Both the position numbers and the translations under genes were made by a program. From contig NZ_VJZS01000001.1 in assembly GCF_007097385.1 (NCBI RefSeq), positions 385,441 to 449,440 on the forward strand: a DNA stretch of 64,000 nt. The letters run 5' to 3'. Shown here piece by piece: positions 47,051 to 56,885 of this stretch. The stretch is from Flavobacterium sp. ZT3R18 (lineage in GTDB: Bacteria; Bacteroidota; Bacteroidia; Flavobacteriales; Flavobacteriaceae). The notes below the pieces were generated by a model. That model was given only the letters and a program-made list of their open reading frames with translations, searched no databases and had not been told where the DNA came from. Within the stretch, counting starts at the first letter, position 1, and each line of letters begins with the position of its first letter.

Positions 47051-48202
47051 ATGGAGTTTGATTTTTTAGCCCCAGTAGGCAATGAAATTCTAAGTTATGT
47101 AGAAGGATTGTCTACCCAGCATCTGGGTAGTAAAATTGTCCTGCATACTAATGAGCAAGTTCCAGATTTAAATAAAATTGATATTGCTATAATTGGCGTT
47201 CTTGAAAATAGAGGAGATATAAATGCAATTTCGGATGTTGATTTGAACGAGGTTCGAAAAGAATTATACGGAATGTTTCCGGGGAATTGGAATGCAGCTA
47301 TTGCCGATTTAGGGGATGTACTGCCGGGAAATTCTAAAGATGACACTTATTTTGCAGTAAAGAAGATTGTTTCAGGTTTAATAAAGAAAAGAGTTATACC
47401 TTTAATAATAGGAGGTTCTCAAGATTTAACTTACGCACTTTACAGAGCTTATGACGATTTAGAGCAAATGGTCAATTTAGTGACTATTGATAGTAAGTTT
47501 GATTTCGGAAAAGAGAACGAAGCGATAACATCAGATTCGTATTTGACAAAAATTATCATCAACGAACCAAATAATCTTTTTAATTATTGTAATATTGGGT
47601 ATCAGACCTATTATAATTCGCAAGAAGAAATAGATTTAATAGAAAAGTTGTTCTTTGATGCCTATAGATTGGGAGAGGTTTCTAATAATATTTCAATTTC
47701 AGAGCCTGTTTTTAGGGATGCTGATATGGTAAGTATCGATTTGAATTCAATAAAGTCTTCAGATTCAGGGAATTTTGTATCATTTAATCCAAATGGGTTT
47801 AACGGTAAAGAAATATGCTCGTTGTCAAGATATGCGGGAATAAGTGATAAAGTATCGTTATTGGGTATTTTTAATCACAATAATTCAAAACAAGAGTCCG
47901 TTATTGTAGCGCAAATATTTTGGTATTTTATAGAAGGGTATCATTATAGATCAAATGAATATCCTTTTGGTAGTAGAGAGAATTATCTAAAATATATTGT
48001 TCCATTAGAAGAAGAAGATCTTGTTTTTTATAAAAGCAATAAAACGGAAAGGTGGTGGATTGAAATACCTTTTATTGCTAGCGGAAGCAATAAATTGAAA
48101 AAAAACACGTTGTTACCGTGTTCGTATGAGGAGTATTTGGCAGCTTGTAATCAAGAGATGCCAGAAAGATGGTGGAAAGCACAAAGAAAGAATATTGTTT
48201 AG
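47051..48202 (+). CDS. Arginase/formimidoylglutamase-fold protein, probably catalytically inactive
   Basis: A 383-residue member of the ureohydrolase superfamily, located 3 bp after topA and upstream of gldK. The fold motifs are recognisable but the metal-binding residues are not kept: the GGSHD motif reads GGSQD (Q124), the DAHxD motif reads DSKFD (D147, K149, D151), and the third motif SxDxD reads SIDLN (D230, N232). Three of six expected ligands are therefore lost, and a working two-manganese centre is unlikely. It may be a structural or regulatory pseudoenzyme. Database names such as formimidoylglutamase would be misleading for function. Confidence 0.82.
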   Translation: MEFDFLAPVGNEILSYVEGLSTQHLGSKIVLHTNEQVPDLNKIDIAIIGVLENRGDINAISDVDLNEVRKELYGMFPGNWNAAIADLGDVLPGNSKDDTYFAVKKIVSGLIKKRVIPLIIGGSQDLTYALYRAYDDLEQMVNLVTIDSKFDFGKENEAITSDSYLTKIIINEPNNLFNYCNIGYQTYYNSQEEIDLIEKLFFDAYRLGEVSNNISISEPVFRDADMVSIDLNSIKSSDSGNFVSFNPNGFNGKEICSLSRYAGISDKVSLLGIFNHNNSKQESVIVAQIFWYFIEGYHYRSNEYPFGSRENYLKYIVPLEEEDLVFYKSNKTERWWIEIPFIASGSNKLKKNTLLPCSYEEYLAACNQEMPERWWKAQRKNIV

Positions 48203-48357
48203 TTTTTGAAATGCTGAAAGTTGACAGAATTTATATATTATACAATGAATTCTTATAATATTTCAGAAAAACTTACAAAGTAATGATAAGTATGTTTTTT
48301 ATCGTTATTTTTAATCACATTGACGATTAAATATTTTTTTTTTAAGTTTTTTAAATT

Positions 48358-48365
48358 TACTTTTG
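48358..48365 (+). promoter_or_regulatory. TAnnTTTG box upstream of gldK
   Basis: TACTTTTG about 95 nt before the gldK ATG, in the 257-bp gap after the arginase-fold gene; the leader would be about 90 nt. No TTG at the usual distance. It would drive the gldKLMN operon. Confidence 0.5.
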
Positions 48366-48459
48366 GTCATGCAAAAATGACTAGAAAAGAATTGTTTATT
48401 AAATGAAAAATAAATAGGTTTACAGTCTGAATAATAATGAATAGATAACCCAAATTTTT

Positions 48460-49860
48460 ATGAAGAAGTTCATTGCGTGTACGGCAATTTTAGCAGTGTT
48501 AATTAGCTGTGGTAGATCAAGCGACAAAGGAGAGTTGGTTGGTGTGAAAGGAGCAAAATGGCATCCGGAAAAACCTTATGGTATGACATTAGTACCTGGA
48601 GGTGCATTTATTATGGGGAAATCTGATGATGATCTTGCTAATGTAGGAGATGCGCCAACGAAAACAGTTACTGTTAGGTCATTTTATATGGATGAGACAG
48701 AGATTACCAATAGTGAGTATCGTCAATTTGTAGAATGGGTAAAAGATTCTACAATACGTTTCCGTTTGGCAATTTTGGCTGAAGAAAGTGGTCAGAATAC
48801 AGCAGCAGGAAATGCGAAAGGTAAAAATGCTGGTAGTATTGGAGATTACTCCTTTAATAACTCAGATCCTGAAAAGATGTCTGCATATGATAAATATATG
48901 TATGACAACTATTATAGCATAGGAACGGATAAAGATCCTAATGCTTATAAGAGGCTAAACAGAAAAGCGAAATTGATTAGTGATACAAAAAAGTATCCCG
49001 ATGAGTTTTATACTGAGGTTATGGATTCCATGTATTTGCCTTTAGAAGCATCTTACAATGGATTAAGAACTATTGACGTGAATAAACTTAAATTTCGCTA
49101 TACTTGGATGGATATTCAAGCGGCTGCGAAAGCCAAAGTTGGTAAAAGACAAGATTTTATCAGAACTGAAGAAGTAAAGGTTTATCCGGATACAACAGTT
49201 TGGATTAAGGATTTTGCTTACTCATATAATGAGCCTATGCATAATGATTATTTTTGGCACAAAGCTTACGGAGAATATCCTGTGGTAGGTGTAACATGGA
49301 GTCAGGCTAAAGCTTTTTGTGAATGGAGAACATTGAATAAAAACAGTTATATAAAATCTAAAAAGAAACACATTGATAATGTAAATGCTTTTAGATTGCC
49401 TACTGAAGCAGAATGGGAGTATGCTGCAAGAGGTGGTCTTGAGTCTGCTACTTTTCCTTGGGGTGGACCTTATACAAAAAGCGATAGAGGTTGTTTTTTA
49501 GCTAATTTCAAGCCAAATAGAGGGGATTATGCTGCAGATCAGGCTTTGTACACAGTAGAGGCTAAATCTTATGAGGTAAATGGATATAATTTGTATAACA
49601 TGGCTGGAAATGTTTCTGAGTGGACTGATTCTGCTTATGATGCTAATTCGTATGAGTTTGTTTCAACAATGAATCCAGCAATTATTGATAATTCAAACAA
49701 ACGTAAAGTCGTTCGTGGTGGTTCTTGGAAAGATGTTTCTTACTTCCTTCAGGTAAGTACTAGAGCTTTTGAATATGCTGATTCAGCCAGAAGTTATATT
49801 GGCTTTAGAACGGTTCAAGATTATATGGGTACTCAGACAACTGGAAAAGGAAAAAAATAA
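48460..49860 (+). CDS. gldK: Type IX secretion / gliding lipoprotein GldK
   Basis: GldK is the lipoprotein that with GldN forms the periplasmic ring of the type IX secretion system under the outer membrane. The 466-residue protein has a lipoprotein signal (LAVLISC, lipobox cysteine C17) and a formylglycine-generating-enzyme-like domain: LVPGGAFIMGKSDDD, FYMDETEITNSEYRQFVEW, WHKAYGEYPVVGVTWSQAK, RLPTEAEWEYAARGG, NMAGNVSEWTDSAYD and VVRGGSWKD. An insertion about 100-210 is typical of GldK. First gene of gldKLMN. Confidence 0.97.
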   Translation: MKKFIACTAILAVLISCGRSSDKGELVGVKGAKWHPEKPYGMTLVPGGAFIMGKSDDDLANVGDAPTKTVTVRSFYMDETEITNSEYRQFVEWVKDSTIRFRLAILAEESGQNTAAGNAKGKNAGSIGDYSFNNSDPEKMSAYDKYMYDNYYSIGTDKDPNAYKRLNRKAKLISDTKKYPDEFYTEVMDSMYLPLEASYNGLRTIDVNKLKFRYTWMDIQAAAKAKVGKRQDFIRTEEVKVYPDTTVWIKDFAYSYNEPMHNDYFWHKAYGEYPVVGVTWSQAKAFCEWRTLNKNSYIKSKKKHIDNVNAFRLPTEAEWEYAARGGLESATFPWGGPYTKSDRGCFLANFKPNRGDYAADQALYTVEAKSYEVNGYNLYNMAGNVSEWTDSAYDANSYEFVSTMNPAIIDNSNKRKVVRGGSWKDVSYFLQVSTRAFEYADSARSYIGFRTVQDYMGTQTTGKGKK

Positions 49861-49915
49861 ATAATAAAGGAGTTTTAAAAAATAAATAAATAATAATAAA
49901 AAAAAATAACGAAAG

Positions 49916-50545
49916 ATGGCAATATTAAGCAAAAAAGCAATGAATTTCACCTATGGTATGGGAGCAGCAGTAGTAATTATTGGAGCGCTTTTTAAAATTC
50001 AACATTATCCAGGAGCAAGTGAATTGTTAATAGTTGGTCTTTGTACTGAAGCATTTATTTTTGCACTTTCTGCATTTGAACCAGTTGATAATGACTTGGA
50101 TTGGTCTTTGGTTTATCCTGAATTAGCAGGTGGGGAAAAAGCGGTAAAAAATGAAGTTGCTTCTGATGATGCAGATGGCATACTTTCATCAAAACTTGAC
50201 GCGATGCTTAAAGAAGCTAAAATTGACGGAGAATTAATGAGTAGTCTTGGGAATAGTATTAGAAATTTTGAAGATGCTTCTAGAAATATTTCTCCAACAG
50301 TAGATTCTATTGCTGCTACTAAAAAATACAGTGAAGAACTTTCTATGGCTGCAGCTCAAATGGAATCTTTGAACAGTTTATACAAAGTACAATTGGAAAG
50401 TGCTTCAAGAAATGCTGAAGCAAATAAAGAAATTGCTGAAAATGCTGGTAAATTAAAAGAACAAATGCAATCTATGACTGCAAATATTGCTTCATTGAAC
50501 AATGTTTACGGTGGTATGCTTTCTGCAATGAGTAATAAAGGATAA
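49916..50545 (+). CDS. gldL: Type IX secretion motor protein GldL
   Basis: GldL is the inner-membrane stator-like part of the proton-driven motor that with GldM powers type IX secretion and gliding. The 209-residue protein has two N-terminal membrane helices (NFTYGMGAAVVIIGALFKIQHYPG and SELLIVGLCTEAFIFALSAFEP), with the conserved glutamate in the second helix (LCTEAF), followed by a long cytoplasmic helical tail (AAAQMESLNSLYKVQLESAS). It lies 55 bp after gldK and 51 bp before gldM. Confidence 0.96.
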   Translation: MAILSKKAMNFTYGMGAAVVIIGALFKIQHYPGASELLIVGLCTEAFIFALSAFEPVDNDLDWSLVYPELAGGEKAVKNEVASDDADGILSSKLDAMLKEAKIDGELMSSLGNSIRNFEDASRNISPTVDSIAATKKYSEELSMAAAQMESLNSLYKVQLESASRNAEANKEIAENAGKLKEQMQSMTANIASLNNVYGGMLSAMSNKG

Positions 50546-50596
50546 TTAGTTTTTTAACTATAATATATTATTTAATAACAAACTAATTAAAAAAAA

Positions 50597-52144
50597 ATGG
50601 CAGGAGGAAAATTAACCCCTAGGCAGAAGATGATAAACCTAATGTATCTGGTTTTTATCGCAATGTTAGCATTAAATATGTCAAAAGAAGTGTTATCTGC
50701 ATTTGGTTTGATGAATGAAAAATTCGAAAAAGTAAATTCTTTGGTATTAGATTCAAATGAAGCAATTTTAGCGGATTTACAGTCAAAAGCGCAAGATAAA
50801 CCAGAGCAATATGCTGCTCCTAGAGATATTGCAGTAAAGGTTTCTGAATTGACCAAAACTTTTTACGACAAAATAAGTTCTTTGAAAAATGATCTTACCA
50901 AAGATATTGAAAAAGGAAAAGACGGAAAGTTGCCTTATGAAGCTATGGATGCTTCAGGTAAACTAGACGAAAGTTGGTTTTCAGGTGATGGTTTGTCAGT
51001 AAAAGGAAAGGGAGTTATGGCTTCAATAGAAGCTTATAAAGCGGGTATGACATCAGCTTTAGGAAGTGATCCTAAATACAGTGACATTGTTGCGGAAATT
51101 AACGGGAAATTAGACACTAAAAAGGTAGTTGATAAAGAAGGAGTTTCTAAAATTTATTTGGATTACCATTTTAAGCATTTTCCTTTGATTGCATCAATTG
51201 CTAAATTGACGGCAGTTCAAAATGATATTAAAGCTACTGAAACAAATGTTTTTAATGCATTAACTGGTAATACAGCTGTTAAGGCGGCTTCTATGAAAAA
51301 TTATACCGCTATCGTTGTTCCTGAAAAGTCTGCCTTTTTTACTGGTGAAGCAGTGAGAGGTACTGTTTATCTAGGTCGTTTTGATAAAAGTACTGTTCCT
51401 ACGGCTGTTTCAGTAAGTGGTGGTTCTACTAAAATTGAAAATGGACAAGCTTCCTTCAGTATAGGAGCTGGAAATGTTGGTGAACATGAGATTAAGGGTA
51501 GTTTTACTTTTATGGAGGATGGGAAGCCAGTGCCTATTCCAATTAAAGGGAGCTATGTAGTTGTACCGAGACCAAATTCGGCTACTATCTCTGCAGATAA
51601 AATGAATGTGGTATATAGAGGGGTTGTGAATCCTATGACTATTACTTTTGCAGGTGTTTCATCTGATAAAATTTCTGCTTCTGCTCCTGGATTGAGTTCA
51701 GCTGGTAAGGCAGGTAGTTATAATATGAATCCAGGACAAGGTTCTGAAGTTGTGATTAATGTAACAGGGACATTGCCTGATGGATCTAAAGTTTCTGATA
51801 AGAAATCATTTAGAATTAAAGGTATTCCACCTCCAGTTGGTGCAATTGGTGGAGAAATGGGGATTGTTAAAGGAGCAAAGTCTCGTTTGCAAGTTTCTCA
51901 AATTTCGGCTAAGTTACCTGATTTTGATTTTAATGTACAATTAAACGTTGTTGGTTTTACATTAAAAGTTGCTGGTCAAGCTGCTGTAATTGTTTCTGGT
52001 GATAGAGTTAATGCTCAATGTGCTACCGCATTGGCAAGAGCGACTAGAGGAGATCAAGTTACTATTTCTGATATTAAAACAAAATTAGTAGGTTCAGATA
52101 TCATGCTTTCTAGAACTGCTCCAGTAATTTACGAAATACAATAA
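50597..52144 (+). CDS. gldM: Type IX secretion motor protein GldM
   Basis: GldM is the partner of GldL: one inner-membrane helix and a long periplasmic rod that reaches the GldK/N ring. The 515-residue protein starts MAGGKLTPRQKMINLMYLVF with the single transmembrane helix LMYLVFIAMLALNM. The periplasmic part has a helical section and then beta-rich domains (AFFTGEAVRGTVYLGRFDKS, IPIKGSYVVVPRPNSATISADKMNVVYRGV). The length is normal for the family. Third gene of the operon. Confidence 0.97.
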   Translation: MAGGKLTPRQKMINLMYLVFIAMLALNMSKEVLSAFGLMNEKFEKVNSLVLDSNEAILADLQSKAQDKPEQYAAPRDIAVKVSELTKTFYDKISSLKNDLTKDIEKGKDGKLPYEAMDASGKLDESWFSGDGLSVKGKGVMASIEAYKAGMTSALGSDPKYSDIVAEINGKLDTKKVVDKEGVSKIYLDYHFKHFPLIASIAKLTAVQNDIKATETNVFNALTGNTAVKAASMKNYTAIVVPEKSAFFTGEAVRGTVYLGRFDKSTVPTAVSVSGGSTKIENGQASFSIGAGNVGEHEIKGSFTFMEDGKPVPIPIKGSYVVVPRPNSATISADKMNVVYRGVVNPMTITFAGVSSDKISASAPGLSSAGKAGSYNMNPGQGSEVVINVTGTLPDGSKVSDKKSFRIKGIPPPVGAIGGEMGIVKGAKSRLQVSQISAKLPDFDFNVQLNVVGFTLKVAGQAAVIVSGDRVNAQCATALARATRGDQVTISDIKTKLVGSDIMLSRTAPVIYEIQ

Positions 52145-52191
52145 TATTTAAGTTGATTTTTAACCTACTTAAATAACTTAAAACAATATAG

Positions 52192-53169
52192 ATGAAAACT
52201 AAAAATTTAGTTGTTGCCATTGCAATTGTTGCGGGAAGTTTTACTTCATTTGCACAATCTAATTTGCTTAATGCTAAAACACCTGAGCAAATAGGAGTGA
52301 AGACTAAGTCTCAAGTGTCTCTTGATAATGATAAGCCTCTAGCTTATGGTTATGTTGATGATAGAGATGTATTAATGGGTAAGACTACTTGGGAATTAGT
52401 AGATTTAAGCGAAAGATTTAATTTTCCGCTTTATTTCCCTGTAGATTCTACAAATATTGGTAAGGATAGAAGGTCTTTATTTGATGTTTTAATAAATGGG
52501 ATAAAAGCTAATAAAATAACTGAAGTATATGCTGATGATTATTTTAATACCAAAAAAACCTTAAAAGACATGAGTAGCTCATTTACTTATATTGACACTA
52601 CTAATGCTGGTAGAGAAGAGGTAAATGCGAATCGTGATGCTTATTATCCTAAAGCAACAACTACATATAAAACCGTAAAAGGTAAAAAAGTACAAGTTGT
52701 TGTTCCTGCGGGTCCAGCTAGAGTTTTAGATGCTCAATTCATTGATAGGAGAGAACTTACGGCACAAGATATTACAGGGTATAGATTGAAAGGGTATTGG
52801 TATTTTGATAAACGCCAATCTGAATTGAAATATCGTTTGTTAGGAATTTGTCCTGTAGCTCCTGAAGCAAGAGAAGTTGGTTCTGACAATCCTGATTACA
52901 TTGATTTATTTTGGATTTTTTATCCGTCAATACGTGATTATTTGCATGATTATTATGCTTTCAATGAGAAAAATTCTTCTATGCCTATTTCATTTGATAG
53001 AATTTTAGATTCAAGACAATTTGGTGGTACGATCTATAAAGAAGAAAATGTATACGGTGACCGTTTAATTACGGAGTATATAAATGAAAATGCATTGAAT
53101 CAGTTAATTGAATCTGACAGAATAAAAACTAAAATTCGTGATTTTGAACACGATATGTGGAATTATTAA
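52192..53169 (+). CDS. gldN: Type IX secretion / gliding protein GldN
   Basis: GldN is the periplasmic partner of GldK in the ring complex. The 325-residue protein has a signal peptide MKTKNLVVAIAIVAGSFTSFA and the family's GldN domain: DDRDVLMGKTTWELVDLSERFNFPLYFP, LLGICPVAPEAREV, DLFWIFYPSIRDYLHDYYAFN and the ending IKTKIRDFEHDMWNY. It closes the gldKLMN operon and is followed by a strong terminator. Confidence 0.97.
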   Translation: MKTKNLVVAIAIVAGSFTSFAQSNLLNAKTPEQIGVKTKSQVSLDNDKPLAYGYVDDRDVLMGKTTWELVDLSERFNFPLYFPVDSTNIGKDRRSLFDVLINGIKANKITEVYADDYFNTKKTLKDMSSSFTYIDTTNAGREEVNANRDAYYPKATTTYKTVKGKKVQVVVPAGPARVLDAQFIDRRELTAQDITGYRLKGYWYFDKRQSELKYRLLGICPVAPEAREVGSDNPDYIDLFWIFYPSIRDYLHDYYAFNEKNSSMPISFDRILDSRQFGGTIYKEENVYGDRLITEYINENALNQLIESDRIKTKIRDFEHDMWNY

Positions 53170-53190
53170 TTCCTAAGAAATAGAATTATA

Positions 53191-53221
53191 AAAACTCTTG
53201 CTTTCTAGCAAGAGTTTTTTT
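53191..53221 (+). terminator. Rho-independent terminator of gldKLMN
   Basis: The 12-bp stem AAAACTCTTGCT/AGCAAGAGTTTT with a TTCT loop and T run starts 21 bp after gldN. Confidence 0.92.
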
Positions 53222-53281
53222 GTTTAATTGTTGTTTTCAATTTTAGAATAGTATTTTTCTAATGCTTTAAATTTTAATTTT

Positions 53282-54340
53282 ATGGTTGATTATATTATTG
53301 TTGGTTCTGGTTTAGCAGGTATTTCTTTTTCTGAAATAGCTTTGAATAATAATAAAAGTATCGTTGTTTTTGATAATGAATCTCAGAATTCTTCTAAAAT
53401 TGCGGGAGGATTATACAATCCCGTTATTTTAAAGCGATTTAGTGAAGTTTGGCAAGCTCAGGAGCAATTGATTTTAATGGATGATTTTTATTTGAACCTT
53501 AACAAAAAAATAGAGGGAAAGGTTAATTTTAAAATGCCTATTTTGAGGAAGTTCTTTTCTATTGAAGAGCAGAATAATTGGTTTGCCGCTTCGGATAAAG
53601 TTGCTTTAGCGCCTTTTTTATCCAATAATTTGATTTATAAAAAATTTGAGGGTATTGACGCTCCTTATGGTTATGGCGAAGTGTTACAAACAGGGTATGT
53701 TGACACCGCTTTGCTGTTGGATAAGTATAAAGAATATCTTTTATTGAATGATTTATTGAGGAAAGAAGCGTTTGATTATGAGGCTTTAATTTTTGAGGAG
53801 GATTGTGTTTGTTATAAAGATGTAAAGGCAAAACACATTATTTTTGCAGAAGGTTTTGGAATGCATGCTAATCCATTTTTTAAAAATTTACCTCTAGATG
53901 GTACAAAAGGGGAGCTTTTTATTATAAAAGCGCCACAATTAAATATAGATTGTGTTGTAAATACGAGTGTATTCATTTTGCCTCTAGGGAATGATTTGTT
54001 TAAAGTAGGCGCTACCTATAATTGGAAAGACAAAACAGATTTGCCAACGGAAGAAGGTAAAGCAGAATTGATTGAAAGGATAAAAGAAATTATTTTATGT
54101 GATTTCGAAATTATAGAACATTTTGCAGGGGTTCGCCCAACCGTTAGGGATAGGAGGCCGTTAGTAGGGACGCATTCAGAATACAATAGAATTCATATTC
54201 TGAACGGATTGGGAACTCGTGGTGTTATGCTAGGGCCAGCAATGGCAAAAGCATTGTTTGATAATATTGAAAATGATATTCCGCTGGATAATGAAATAAA
54301 TATCCAAAGATTTACGAAAAAGGGTAAAGGGAAGTCTTAG
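53282..54340 (+). CDS. FAD-dependent oxidoreductase (D-amino-acid-oxidase-like)
   Basis: A 352-residue protein of the DAO-type flavoprotein family. The N-terminal FAD motif reads DYIIVGSGLAGISFSEIALN, followed by SSKIAGGLYNPVILKRFS, where the GGLYNPV segment matches the second dinucleotide-binding element. Further marks are AKHIIFAEGFGMHANPFF and the C-terminal HFAGVRPTVRDRRPLVGTHS and ILNGLGTRGVMLGPAMA, typical FAD-contacting parts. Its substrate is unknown. It follows gldN after a terminator and is common at this place in flavobacteria. Confidence 0.88.
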   Translation: MVDYIIVGSGLAGISFSEIALNNNKSIVVFDNESQNSSKIAGGLYNPVILKRFSEVWQAQEQLILMDDFYLNLNKKIEGKVNFKMPILRKFFSIEEQNNWFAASDKVALAPFLSNNLIYKKFEGIDAPYGYGEVLQTGYVDTALLLDKYKEYLLLNDLLRKEAFDYEALIFEEDCVCYKDVKAKHIIFAEGFGMHANPFFKNLPLDGTKGELFIIKAPQLNIDCVVNTSVFILPLGNDLFKVGATYNWKDKTDLPTEEGKAELIERIKEIILCDFEIIEHFAGVRPTVRDRRPLVGTHSEYNRIHILNGLGTRGVMLGPAMAKALFDNIENDIPLDNEINIQRFTKKGKGKS

Positions 54341-54355
54341 TTTAATTATTGAGCT

Positions 54356-54513
54356 AGTTTTCAGTCTCAGTTTTCAGTCTCATAAGGATGTTTGTTTGAA
54401 TGACATCCATAAAACAGATTTACTGGCTTGTAAGTAATAGTAAAGAAAAGATTTGTACTACTTTTTATGACTATGAAACTACGAGTGAAAACTGAAAACT
54501 GCGACTGAAAACT
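54356..54513. repeat. Inverted repeat GTTTTCAGTC type in the convergent spacer
   Basis: The arm 54356-54383 (AGTTTTCAGTCTCAGTTTTC and on) is reverse complement to 54484-54513 with a few mismatches. It lies between the convergent oxidoreductase and DUF983 genes; no other feature in this 180-bp gap. Confidence 0.65.
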
Positions 54514-54519
54514 CCAATT

Positions 54520-54894
54520 TTATGCTTTAGGATCATAAGATACAAACATATTGATGTAAATGTTTCTGGACCATCTGAGTACTATTGGGAACAATACAAT
54601 TAATGCTACAATAATAGCAATAAAAGAGGTTTTTATACTCGAATGAAAGATTAAATAGGAAACGATAAAAGCTGCAATTCCTACTGCAACATTCAATCCG
54701 TAACTAACATACATTGCGCCATAAAAGAAGGAAGGCTCAATTTGATATTTCAGTCCACAATGGTTACAATGTTCATTCATTTTAAGAACGGAGCCCAAAT
54801 GTAACGGGTTTTTGTCTAAATACATACTCTCATTCTGACATTTAGGACAAGTTCCTGTTAAAATGCTATATAGTTTGGATCCTTTTTTTAACAT
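54520..54894 (-). CDS. DUF983 domain-containing membrane protein
   Basis: A 124-residue protein from the ATG at 54894; the frame is open 13 codons further. It shows the DUF983 pattern: a zinc-ribbon-like N-terminus with CPKCQNESM and CNHCGLKY, then PSFFYGAMYVSYGLNVAVGI and two more hydrophobic helices. The function is unknown. A TAAATTTG promoter-like box precedes the start at 54931-54938. It is divergent from an ABC-F gene. Confidence 0.9.
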   Translation of the reverse strand: MLKKGSKLYSILTGTCPKCQNESMYLDKNPLHLGSVLKMNEHCNHCGLKYQIEPSFFYGAMYVSYGLNVAVGIAAFIVSYLIFHSSIKTSFIAIIVALIVLFPIVLRWSRNIYINMFVSYDPKA

Positions 54895-54930
54895 TTGCAA
54901 AAAATTTATATTTTCTATATTTAGAAAAGA

Positions 54931-54938
54931 CAAATTTA
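54931..54938 (-). promoter_or_regulatory. TAnnTTTG box of the DUF983 gene
   Basis: Minus-strand TAAATTTG lies about 37 nt before the chosen ATG. No TTG at the best spacing, so the call is tentative. Confidence 0.45.
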
Positions 54939-54968
54939 CTAATTCACAAAGGAATAAAATAATAATAC

Positions 54969-56876
54969 ATGCTTAATATACACAATTTATCGGTTTCGTT
55001 TGGTGGTTCTTATTTGTTTGAAGAAGTAACCTTTCGTTTGGGTGCAGGAGACCGTGTTGGTCTCGTTGGAAAGAATGGTGCAGGAAAATCGACAATGCTT
55101 AAAATACTGGCTAAAGACTTTGCGCCAGATTCAGGGGTGATTTCTCAAGAGAAAGAAGTTCGTATGGGATTCCTTCGTCAGGATATTGATTTTGAACAAG
55201 GAAGAACAGTTCTGGAAGAAGCTTACGAAGCTTTTGTAGAAATCAAAATAGTAGAAAAAAAATTAGCGGATATTAATCATCAGTTGGTGACTCGTACAGA
55301 TTATGAAAGTGATGAGTACAGTCAAATTATAGAAGATCTATCGGATTATACCCATCGTTTTGATTTATTAGGTGGTTATAATTATGTTGGTGATACAGAG
55401 AAAATCCTGCTTGGTCTTGGTTTTAAAAGAGAAGTTTTTGACAATCAAACCGAAACATTCTCAGGAGGTTGGAGAATGCGTATCGAGTTGGCTAAATTAT
55501 TATTGCAAGCCAATGACGTTTTATTGCTGGATGAGCCTACCAATCACTTGGATATAGAAAGTATCATTTGGTTAGAAAGTTTTTTACGTAATTACCCAGG
55601 AGTTGTTGTCATCGTTTCGCACGATAAAATGTTCTTGGATAACGTTACCAATAGGACTATTGAAATATCTCTTGGTAAGGCATACGATTTTAATAAACCC
55701 TATTCTCAATATTTAGAGTTACGTCATGAGATTCGCGAGAAACAATTGGCTACTCAAAAAAATCAAGCCAAGAAGATTGAGGAAACGGAGAAACTAATTG
55801 AAAAATTCCGTGCCAAAGCTTCTAAAGCCTCGATGGCACAATCCTTAATCAAGAAATTAGATAAAGTAGAGCGAATTGAAGTAGATGAAGATGATAACTC
55901 GGTTATGAATATTACTTTTCCAGTTTCAAAAGAACCAGGAAGAGTGGTGGTTGAGGCCGAAAATGTCACCAAAAGTTATGGAGATAAAACGATCTTGAAA
56001 GATATCAATTTATTGGTGGAACGCGGCAGTAAAATTGCTTTCGTTGGACAAAATGGTCAAGGAAAATCTACTTTTATCAAAGCGATTGTTGACGAATTTG
56101 AATACCAAGGATCTATCAAATTGGGACATAATGTACAGTTGGGTTATTTTGCACAGAATCAAGCGGAATACTTAGACGGCGAAATTACGTTATTACAAAC
56201 CATGGAAGATGCCGCAATGGATACCAATCGTATGAAAGTACGCGATATGCTGGGTTCTTTTCTGTTTCGTGGCGATGATGTCGAGAAAAAGGTTAAAGTG
56301 CTTTCTGGGGGAGAAAGAAACCGTCTGGCGCTCTGTAAATTATTGTTGCAGCCCATAAATGTTTTGCTAATGGATGAGCCTACCAATCACTTGGATATCA
56401 AATCTAAGAATGTTTTGAAAGCCGCTTTGCAAAAATTTGGTGGTACACTACTTCTGGTTTCTCACGATAGAGACTTCTTGCAAGGGATGTCCAATTTGGT
56501 TTATGAGTTCAAAGACCAGAAAATAAAAGAATATTTAGGGGATATCAATTATTTCTTGGAACAACGCAATATGGAAAATATGCGCGAAGTCGAGAAAAAG
56601 GATGCCCTGAAAGCAGCTGCTCCAAAAGAAAGCAATAAAGCTTCCTACGAAGAACAGAAAAAAGGGAAAGCCTTGCAGAATAAGTTGAGTAAAGTTGAAA
56701 GTCAGATTAAACAATTAGAAAAAGATATTCAGCAAGATGATAAAATGCTGGCTTCCAATTATGACAAACATATTGAGGATGCTAAATTCTTTACTGCCTA
56801 CAATAAGAAAAAAGCCGAATTAGATAAGCTTCTTTTGGATTGGGAAGTGGTTCAGGAAGAGATAGATAATTTGTAG
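54969..56876 (+). CDS. ABC-F family ATP-binding protein
   Basis: A 635-residue soluble ABC-F protein with two ATPase domains. These proteins act on the ribosome in translation regulation or antibiotic protection. Domain 1 has Walker A GLVGKNGAGKST, the signature FSGGWRMRIELAKLLLQ and LLLDEPTNHLDIESI. The linker is charged (KKIEETEKLIEKFRAKASKAS). Domain 2 has FVGQNGQGKST, LSGGERNRLALCKLLLQP and LLMDEPTNHLDIKSK. The C-terminal coiled coil (LQNKLSKVESQIKQLEKDIQ) resembles the Uup-type extension. Which subfamily it belongs to cannot be fixed by eye. Confidence 0.93.
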   Translation: MLNIHNLSVSFGGSYLFEEVTFRLGAGDRVGLVGKNGAGKSTMLKILAKDFAPDSGVISQEKEVRMGFLRQDIDFEQGRTVLEEAYEAFVEIKIVEKKLADINHQLVTRTDYESDEYSQIIEDLSDYTHRFDLLGGYNYVGDTEKILLGLGFKREVFDNQTETFSGGWRMRIELAKLLLQANDVLLLDEPTNHLDIESIIWLESFLRNYPGVVVIVSHDKMFLDNVTNRTIEISLGKAYDFNKPYSQYLELRHEIREKQLATQKNQAKKIEETEKLIEKFRAKASKASMAQSLIKKLDKVERIEVDEDDNSVMNITFPVSKEPGRVVVEAENVTKSYGDKTILKDINLLVERGSKIAFVGQNGQGKSTFIKAIVDEFEYQGSIKLGHNVQLGYFAQNQAEYLDGEITLLQTMEDAAMDTNRMKVRDMLGSFLFRGDDVEKKVKVLSGGERNRLALCKLLLQPINVLLMDEPTNHLDIKSKNVLKAALQKFGGTLLLVSHDRDFLQGMSNLVYEFKDQKIKEYLGDINYFLEQRNMENMREVEKKDALKAAAPKESNKASYEEQKKGKALQNKLSKVESQIKQLEKDIQQDDKMLASNYDKHIEDAKFFTAYNKKKAELDKLLLDWEVVQEEIDNL

Positions 56877-56885
56877 AGAGCATAG

